In this document: in pieces, positions 1 through 5,744 of the stretch | Numbering within the stretch: position 1 is the first letter of the stretch | Layout: each line of letters opens with the position of its first letter | Assembly (NCBI GenBank): GCA_937967535.1 | Contig: CALCMV010000439.1 | Location: 1-20,002 of the forward strand | DNA length: 20,002 nt | Direction of reading: 5' to 3' | Source: an uncultured Saprospiraceae bacterium | GTDB taxonomy: Bacteria > Bacteroidota > Bacteroidia > Chitinophagales > Saprospiraceae | Notes under the pieces: model-generated | The model's database searches: none | What the model was told of the DNA's origin: nothing | Seen by the model: only the letters and a program-made list of their open reading frames with translations | Program-made: the position numbers and the translations under genes

Positions 1-1769
1 ATAAATTCTTTTCCGTTTTGTGCCTTACATTTACTAATAAAGCGGCTGACGAAATGAAAGAGCGACTGCAAAAAGACATTCCCAAATTGCAGGAACGTAC
101 TTTTATTGGTAATTTTCATGAATTTTGTTTGAATAGTATTATTCGGACAAAACGCCAAACTATAGGTTTGCAGGAAATGCCGCATATCTTTGACGAAACG
201 GATAGAAAAAAAATTATTGAAGAAGTGCTTTTGATGAACGATAATTTGAAAAGCATTTATCAATTTCCTGATGCTCAAAACGATAAAGAACGCGCCCGCG
301 AACAGCAAAATTTAATCCGAAAATGTGTTGATTTCATTAGTACTGCAAAGAGAAATCTAACGATTGTTCCCGATGAAATTATTGATTGGGAAAATTGGGG
401 CGAAAAAAATACATTCCTGTACAAAAATTATAATTACAAATTAGAAAATCAAAATGCGATTGATTACGATGATATTTTATTATACGCCTATCGCATTTTG
501 GTCGAACGCCCTCGTGTAGCCGAACTCTACCGCAACTTATACGAGTATATTCTGGTTGATGAAGCGCAAGATTTGAACTATGCTCAATATCAAATTTTAA
601 AGGTAATTTGTGGGGATACACACAAAAACGTCATGATGGTCGGCGACCCAAAACAAGCCATTTATGCCTTCAACGGGGCAAGCCCCGATTTTATGCAAAA
701 AGACTTTGTAGAAGATTTTCAAGCCACTCAAAAAGTCATTACACACAATTATCGCTCCTCTACAAAAGTCTTGGAATTGGCACAATATATTCAACCCAAT
801 GGTGGGATTCCCAATAACTATTTTGACGGAATACGAGAAATAAAGCCATTTGATAACGAAAAAGAAGAAGCAAAATGGGTCATTTCAGCAATCAAGAAAT
901 GGCTAAATAAAGGTCATTACAAAGAAAAAGATGTTGAAATTCCGATAAGTGTCGAAAATATCGCGGTTCTAAGTCGCGCACGTTATGTTTTCAAAGATTT
1001 AATAACTGAATTAGAAAAAGATGAGACCCTGAAAAATCAATTTCACTTACGAAAAGGAAGTGAAAAATTTGAACCCGAATCGCCATTAATGAAAATATTT
1101 GACTGGGGACTACGAGTTATCGTCAATCCACATGATGTATTGCATTTCAATCAGATTTATCAATTCCTACAAATAAGTCCACCCGAAAAAGGAAATCGTT
1201 TAGATAATTTATCAGTCTTAGGAAATCATAAAAATCTAACACACAACAAAAAAGAAGAAATTAATTTGTTGATTAAGAATTGGAAACAAATTCAAGAAAA
1301 CCCCAAAAGACTAGATATTGCACTTAGCCATATAAAGCAAAGCATCAACGCACTCTCAATGACTAACGAGGAACAAGCCATCATACATTTTGATATAGAA
1401 GAGTTTGAAAAATTATGGGAAGGTTTTTTGATGAATACAGCGTATAGTAACCAATCGCTATCAAATTTTAGATACTTTTTAGCCATGAAAAGCATTGACC
1501 AAAATAAAAAAGGAATAACGCTCTCCACAATACATACCGCCAAAGGACTCGAATATGAAATTGTCTTTTTAATTGGTATGAACAAAGGAGTACTACCATT
1601 TTTTAAAGCTAAAACCGAAAAAGAATTGAGACAGGAAAGAAACAATGCCTATGTAGCCATAACTAGAGCCAAACATTGTATCTACATCACCTATCCAAAG
1701 CAAAAAACTTTTCGCAACGTAACAAGAACCCAGTATATATCAGAATTTATTAAAGACTTTAACTCCTAA
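1..1769 (+). CDS. UvrD/PcrA-like superfamily 1 DNA helicase, 5' end outside the window
   Basis: This is a 3'-5' ATP-dependent DNA helicase of the UvrD/Rep/PcrA type. The reading frame is open to the left edge; the TTG at 18 lies inside helicase motif Ia, so the true start and the Walker A motif lie outside. Numbering from that TTG, motif Ia is TFTNKAADEM (4-13), motif II is DEAQD (181-185), motif III is GDPKQAIYAFNGA (209-221), motif IV contains NYRSS (244-248), motif V is STIHTAKGLEYE (503-514) and motif VI is NNAYVAITRAK (542-552). The protein ends about 30 residues after motif VI, so there is no C-terminal RecB-type nuclease domain. No partner gene follows: the next gene encodes a secreted protease. 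By eye the gene is richer in A/T than the protease genes. It could be a housekeeping repair helicase or the helicase of a defence pair such as GajB of Gabija; the window does not decide. Confidence 0.9.
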   Translation, partial: KFFSVLCLTFTNKAADEMKERLQKDIPKLQERTFIGNFHEFCLNSIIRTKRQTIGLQEMPHIFDETDRKKIIEEVLLMNDNLKSIYQFPDAQNDKERAREQQNLIRKCVDFISTAKRNLTIVPDEIIDWENWGEKNTFLYKNYNYKLENQNAIDYDDILLYAYRILVERPRVAELYRNLYEYILVDEAQDLNYAQYQILKVICGDTHKNVMMVGDPKQAIYAFNGASPDFMQKDFVEDFQATQKVITHNYRSSTKVLELAQYIQPNGGIPNNYFDGIREIKPFDNEKEEAKWVISAIKKWLNKGHYKEKDVEIPISVENIAVLSRARYVFKDLITELEKDETLKNQFHLRKGSEKFEPESPLMKIFDWGLRVIVNPHDVLHFNQIYQFLQISPPEKGNRLDNLSVLGNHKNLTHNKKEEINLLIKNWKQIQENPKRLDIALSHIKQSINALSMTNEEQAIIHFDIEEFEKLWEGFLMNTAYSNQSLSNFRYFLAMKSIDQNKKGITLSTIHTAKGLEYEIVFLIGMNKGVLPFFKAKTEKELRQERNNAYVAITRAKHCIYITYPKQKTFRNVTRTQYISEFIKDFNS

Positions 1770-1891
1770 TTTTCGATACCCAACTTTAATCTTAATACAA
1801 TGTCACATTATTAATATTTTTAATAAGTAAATCATAATTCATTAAAATACATTAGCCCAAACAGTCCTTCCATCAATTATTCACACAAATT

Positions 1892-4075
1892 ATGATTATG
1901 ACATCCGTTTCATTCAAATCAATTATTACACTTTTAGTATTTTTATTATTTACAAAAACAAACCACGCACAAATAGCTTGCGGCACACAAATCAACGATG
2001 CGACTGCCGAGTATCTGATGTCAGAACTCGACGAAGTACAGCATTTTATCCAACAAAATTCTGAGCTAAAAAATGCTTCGACTTACCTATTTCCCATCCA
2101 AATACATATCGTCAGACAAAGTGATGGCACAGGCGGCATAACGGCTGCTGAAGCCAACCAAAGTATTATAGAACTCAATACGAATTTTGCAGATGCAGGC
2201 ATTGAATTTTTTCAATGCGCTCCCATTAATTATATTGATAATGATACTTATTATAATTTTGAACAAGCTGAAGAACAGGCACTTACAGCCGCAAACGATG
2301 TAGAGGGCAGCATCAATATGTATTATTGCAATCAAGTAAAAATAGATTTTCAAGGTGCGCTCTTCGACATATGCGGTTATGCTTATTTGCCGCATGGTCC
2401 TGACCGTTTGATACTCAGCAATTCTTGTGTTTTGAACAGCAATACGCTTGCTCACGAAATGGGACATTACTTCGGATTGCTGCATCCGCACGATACGCGC
2501 TACGGAGAAGAAGCCATTACTCGCGATGCCAATGATGCTTGTTATAATTGCGAATCCACAGGCGATTTGTTGTGTGATACGCAGGCGAGTCCCAATCTAT
2601 TTAGTTTGGTAGATAGCAATTGCGATTATACCGGTACAGCCATAGAGACTTGTAGCGGCAATACCTACATGCCCGATACCGATAATACGATGAGTTATAG
2701 TGCTTGCTCCAATACATTTACCGCAGAGCAAAATAGTCGTATGGCTTTTTATGCCTTTGAGCGCAGTTATCTGGGCTGTCTTTCGACAAATTGTGCTACA
2801 CCGGGCAATCTGAGTGAAAGCAATAATACCGGAACATCTATCACATTCTCATGGACGGATGTGGGGGTCTCCGAAATCCGTTACCGTATTTCGGGTGCCA
2901 ATTGGACCTATGGAGGTATCGCAGAAAGTCCTTTCGATTTGGCGGGTATTTCCTTTGGTTTCAATTACGAATATAGTATCCGTACAAGATGCTCTGATAC
3001 GGAAGTTTCTGACTGGGTAGACGGCACTTTTGTATCTGTACCTACTGCCGGAGCAGGCTGTAGTACGCCCAACTCTTGGGGAAGCTTTAATCAGGAAGAA
3101 ACCTCATACGGAATCGTATGGACGGTGATGGACGGCGCGATAGGCTATCAACTACGCTATCGAAAAAGCGGTACAAATGGCACTTGGAATGTCATTACCG
3201 AAACCAATAACTTCACCCTCATCACAGGCTTGGAGTCGGGTACACAATATGAATTTCAAATGCAGACGATTTGTGATAATGATGATTCGGGTTATACGGG
3301 TTCGGTCTATTTTACAACACTCGGCGATGCTGTGATGGATGTACAATTGACCGTTTTTCTAGAGGGCGCAATCGCTGACCCTTCCAATCCGGGACAATAC
3401 CTGAATACAATGCACGTCGGATTAAATAACTTGGGTTTGCTGCCCGGACAAACGCCCCTAAGTGCTATCAATAGCCCAACTCCTACCGGACAACCTTACC
3501 TCAGCGCCCCTTGGCTCTATGATGGCGAAGAAGGGGCAGATTGGGACGATAGAGCATACGAAGATTTTGCGGATTTGCATGGCGCAAAAGTCGTGGATTG
3601 GGTCTTGGTGACCTTCAGGACGGGGATTTTGGCATCTACTAATTTTGCCAAAGCCGCCGCATTGGTACTCGAAGATGGCAGGGTGATTTTCCCGGATGGT
3701 TCTCCCCTGACGACTGCCCATCCTATTTCATTTTATGTGCTGATTGAACATCGTAACCACATCGGCGTACTGACACCAACAGCCCTTACGGTCAGTAATC
3801 GCGTGGCTATGCACGATTTTACGATTGCCAATTCATTTGGTGGTAATGGTCAGAAAGAAGTACAGCCGGGCGTATGGGCAATGTTTGTCGGAGAAGCAGA
3901 ACAGACGATTGTGGGCTTCGATATTAATGGAGATGATAAAGCCTTTTGGTCGGTCGAAAATGGTACTTTCGGTACTTATACTCCAAGTGATTTTAATATG
4001 AATGGCGATGCCAATGGCGCAGATAAAAATTACTGGAGTGTGAATAATGGAGTGTCATCTAGTTTGAGTAGATAA
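1892..4075 (+). CDS. secreted M43-like (pappalysin family) zinc metalloprotease with fibronectin III domains and dockerin-like C-terminus
   Basis: Predicted extracellular zinc endopeptidase. Residues 1-26 form a signal peptide (hydrophobic 11-20, likely cleavage HA|Q). The metzincin zinc motif HEMGHYFGLLH lies at 188-198 (H188, E189, H192, H198) and the Met-turn NTMSY at 265-269. Cysteines cluster through the catalytic half, as in family M43. Two fibronectin type III-like domains follow (about 303-383 and 390-476). Residues 483-727 are a module shared with the 985-residue protein on the other strand at 5745-8702, ending in two EF-hand-like loops (DINGDDKAFW at 677-686 and DFNMNGDANGADKNYW at 700-715). 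I see no standard type IX secretion C-terminal domain. ATG at 1892 is used; a second in-frame ATG at 1898 is equally possible. The gene converges on the 317-residue gene downstream. Family and export are well supported; substrate is unknown. Confidence 0.88.
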   Translation: MIMTSVSFKSIITLLVFLLFTKTNHAQIACGTQINDATAEYLMSELDEVQHFIQQNSELKNASTYLFPIQIHIVRQSDGTGGITAAEANQSIIELNTNFADAGIEFFQCAPINYIDNDTYYNFEQAEEQALTAANDVEGSINMYYCNQVKIDFQGALFDICGYAYLPHGPDRLILSNSCVLNSNTLAHEMGHYFGLLHPHDTRYGEEAITRDANDACYNCESTGDLLCDTQASPNLFSLVDSNCDYTGTAIETCSGNTYMPDTDNTMSYSACSNTFTAEQNSRMAFYAFERSYLGCLSTNCATPGNLSESNNTGTSITFSWTDVGVSEIRYRISGANWTYGGIAESPFDLAGISFGFNYEYSIRTRCSDTEVSDWVDGTFVSVPTAGAGCSTPNSWGSFNQEETSYGIVWTVMDGAIGYQLRYRKSGTNGTWNVITETNNFTLITGLESGTQYEFQMQTICDNDDSGYTGSVYFTTLGDAVMDVQLTVFLEGAIADPSNPGQYLNTMHVGLNNLGLLPGQTPLSAINSPTPTGQPYLSAPWLYDGEEGADWDDRAYEDFADLHGAKVVDWVLVTFRTGILASTNFAKAAALVLEDGRVIFPDGSPLTTAHPISFYVLIEHRNHIGVLTPTALTVSNRVAMHDFTIANSFGGNGQKEVQPGVWAMFVGEAEQTIVGFDINGDDKAFWSVENGTFGTYTPSDFNMNGDANGADKNYWSVNNGVSSSLSR

Positions 4076-4107
4076 TAATGGTTAATGATTAATGGTTAAT
4101 GGTTAAT
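4076..4107 (+). repeat. TTAATGR heptamer repeat after the metalloprotease stop
   Basis: Directly after the TAA stop, the heptamer TTAATGG/TTAATGA is repeated about four times. A shorter inverted version lies at 4540-4556, where it encodes the last residues of the converging gene. The two runs flank the gap and could pair in RNA or single-stranded DNA, but they are short and A/T rich. Confidence 0.6.
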
Positions 4108-4219
4108 TTTTATGTGAAAATGCGAGTAGTACGCGAGTATTATATGTTATTATTTTTATTGTTTAATAATTTTAAAATCAAATAAATATATGAAAATTTC
4201 ACGTCCACTTGCATTATAC

Positions 4220-4276
4220 AAATTTAACAGAAACGTGAGTTTTAAATTTAATACTCACATTTCTGTTAAATTTTTT
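4220..4276 (+). terminator. 21-bp hairpin with T-run, likely terminator of the metalloprotease gene
   Basis: Arms 4220-4240 and 4253-4273 are complementary over 21 nt with one C/T difference, enclosing a 12-nt A/T loop. The right arm runs into six Ts (4271-4276). This has the form of an intrinsic terminator for the plus-strand gene ending at 4075, though it sits about 145 nt downstream and the stem is A/T rich. The same arms also belong to a larger inverted repeat, so termination may be a side effect. Confidence 0.45.
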
Positions 4277-4460
4277 CGAGTTATGAAATGTTCTGAATGA
4301 TGTCATTTTTCTTATTGAAATTCAAAAATTTCACAAGCTAATTCAAAATATAATTTGGCTTTTTAAATTGATTTAAATAAAATATTATTTTTAAATTATT
4401 TATTATTGATTGAAAATCAATGAAAATTTGAACTCGAAAAAATTTAACAGAAATGTGAGT
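4253..4460. repeat. MITE-like element: 30-bp perfect inverted repeat around 148 nt of AT-rich DNA
   Basis: The 30 bases at 4253-4282 are the exact reverse complement of 4431-4460. The interior (4283-4430) is strongly A/T rich and has no open frame. A third, shorter copy of the arm (4220-4240) lies just outside in the same orientation as the right arm, so the left arm can pair with either. The 16-nt core CACATTTCTGTTAAAT differs at two positions from the inverted repeat at 17759-18026. Small size, perfect termini and lack of coding sequence fit a miniature inverted-repeat element, but I found no clear target duplication. Confidence 0.6.
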
Positions 4461-4539
4461 TTAATATTCTTTATTTTACATTATTCTCACGCTAATTTGG
4501 GGCTAAACATTCCGAATTTAATTACATTTACCCATCCAA

Positions 4540-5493
4540 TTAATCATTAATCATTATTTCTATACTAAATTCTGCGCGTTCCAGTTTTTGTGTAGGTATT
4601 TTCCAAAAGCCGTCATAAGCAATATATTCCGGTAAATACTGGTCATTTATTTTGATGAGTTTGACATTCATCGTCACATCAAAATCGAATAAGGCACCAT
4701 AATATGCTACTCGATAATTGCGTCCGATGACTTGAAAAGTCTTTTTCTCGAAGAATGTTTCGAGCGATTTTACGACGGTTTTTCCTTCCTTTCTATCCTC
4801 AAATTCCGGTTTTACATGCACACGAAATACATAACAATCCATACCGTTTTGATGCGCCTCTGAGTTGATAGAATAATTGTAATATTTCGCCATTTTCTCT
4901 TCAAAAATCGCTGTTTTTCCGCCGATTACGGGAACATCTACCTTTTCGCCGGGTTGGAAAATGAGCTTTTTGAGTTGGGTGACGTATCGTGCTATTCTGC
5001 CGTTCTCTTCATCTTCGGAGGGTAGAGAAATACGACTTTCGCAAACTTCTTCTTGGGTAAAAAATAATCGCTCAAACATCTTGGTGGTATAATAATGTGG
5101 TTTGCGATTTTTTTTATAATACTTTCCTGTAATATTTTCGCTTAAAATATCCATAGTGCGGCAAGTAGTTTTGCCTTTTTCCTGCGTGTATTGGCGCGTA
5201 GTACTCGTATATGCCGCTACGATTTCGTTTTTTTTATTATAAAATGTAAAATCATTTTCCGCATCATATTCCACAAAACGCAAATTGCGAAATGCCTCAT
5301 AGAATGACGAATCCGCCCGTACTATATCCACAAACTCTTCGGTATCAAAACCACTACGCGATGCCGTAATCACCACCGAATCCAAATAGATGAAACGCGA
5401 AAAGTCGTATTCCGACAGGCTATCTTTTTGAGCGTAAATGGATTGAATGGAGATTAAGAGTAAAACGAAACCAACGATTATTTTTTGATTCAT
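4540..5493 (-). CDS. exported protein of unknown function (317 residues)
   Basis: I do not recognise this family. From the ATG at 5493 the protein begins MNQKIIVGFVLLLISIQSIYAQ, a clean signal peptide with likely cleavage YA|Q, so it is probably periplasmic or at the outer membrane. The mature part is mixed and aromatic-rich: an early stretch LDSVVITASRSGFDTEEFVD, a basic middle (YYKKNRKPHYYTTKMFERLFF) and a C-terminal half of alternating segments that suggests beta structure. It has no transmembrane segment besides the signal and no obvious catalytic motif. A longer frame starting at a TTG (5520) would begin inside a terminator hairpin and add nine residues before the signal peptide, so I chose 5493. 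The last codons are formed by a TTAATGA repeat. A promoter-like site and a terminator hairpin lie in the leader. Confidence 0.8.
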   Translation of the reverse strand: MNQKIIVGFVLLLISIQSIYAQKDSLSEYDFSRFIYLDSVVITASRSGFDTEEFVDIVRADSSFYEAFRNLRFVEYDAENDFTFYNKKNEIVAAYTSTTRQYTQEKGKTTCRTMDILSENITGKYYKKNRKPHYYTTKMFERLFFTQEEVCESRISLPSEDEENGRIARYVTQLKKLIFQPGEKVDVPVIGGKTAIFEEKMAKYYNYSINSEAHQNGMDCYVFRVHVKPEFEDRKEGKTVVKSLETFFEKKTFQVIGRNYRVAYYGALFDFDVTMNVKLIKINDQYLPEYIAYDGFWKIPTQKLERAEFSIEIMIND

Positions 5494-5499
5494 GGGGTA

Positions 5500-5531
5500 A
5501 AAATAAAAAAAGCCGCCCAAAGGACGGCTTT
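5500..5531 (-). terminator. intrinsic terminator or attenuator on the minus strand, just before the 317-residue gene
   Basis: Arms 5509-5518 and 5522-5531 form a 10-bp stem with a 3-nt loop. Read on the minus strand the stem has one U-G wobble and is followed by seven Ts, an A and five Ts. On the plus strand the same position is a C-A mismatch and there is no T-run, so minus is the working orientation. It may end the transcript of the 985-residue gene (stop at 5745). It also ends only about 6 nt before the ATG at 5493, leaving no room for a separate promoter in between. Confidence 0.75.
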
Positions 5532-5579
5532 ATATTGCTTTCTACTCTACATGAGAAAATTTTAAAATCGTAATATAAG

Positions 5580-5649
5580 CCACTAAGTAAAGTTTAAGTT
5601 TAAGTTTGAACTTGTTCTTAAACTTAAACTTTATTTAGTTGCTTAGTGG
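5580..5649. repeat. inverted repeat built of AAGTTTAAGTTTAAG and CCACTAAG
   Basis: AAGTTTAAGTTTAAG (5590-5604) is the exact reverse complement of 5617-5631, and CCACTAAG (5580-5587) of CTTAGTGG (5642-5649). Together they form a hairpin with a small internal asymmetry. A shorter relative of the inner arm is found just before cca (13389-13418). The hairpin lies in the putative leader of the 317-residue gene. Confidence 0.65.
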
Positions 5650-5651
5650 TT

Positions 5652-5679
5652 CAAAATTATTATTCGTATAGCATTACAA
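5652..5679 (-). promoter_or_regulatory. candidate Bacteroidota-type promoter for the 317-residue gene
   Basis: On the minus strand a TAATTTTG box (5659 down to 5652) matches the -7 consensus TAnnTTTG exactly. A TTG (5679-5677) lies 17 nt upstream, slightly closer than the usual 19-21. If used, transcription would start near 5645 and give a leader of about 150 nt containing the 5580-5649 hairpin and the terminator-like hairpin before the start codon. Such boxes arise by chance in A/T-rich DNA, so this is tentative. Confidence 0.35.
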
Positions 5680-5744
5680 ATATAGGACTACCACTTTGGG
5701 GAATTAGGAATTGTACTTGAATATTATATTTTTTTCACAAAATA

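Larger units (their letters stand above)
4076..4539. other. AT-rich gap between convergent genes, carrying three copies of a 21-30 nt inverted repeat
   Basis: I see no coding potential in this 464-base gap between two genes that converge on it. It holds the TTAATGR run at its left end, three copies of the core AAATTTAACAGAAAYGTGAG (two direct, one inverted), and an A/T-only stretch around 4330-4430. The repeat copies are listed separately. Confidence 0.7.

Noticed and set aside
3900..4075. Standard type IX secretion C-terminal domain or cellulosomal dockerin
   Set aside because: The tail has two EF-hand-like loops but lacks the typical T9SS C-terminal pattern, and no cohesin or scaffoldin is seen; only dockerin-like is claimed.
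5494..5520. TTG at 5520 as start of the unknown exported protein
   Set aside because: It would translate part of a terminator hairpin and place nine residues before a signal peptide that begins perfectly at the ATG at 5493.
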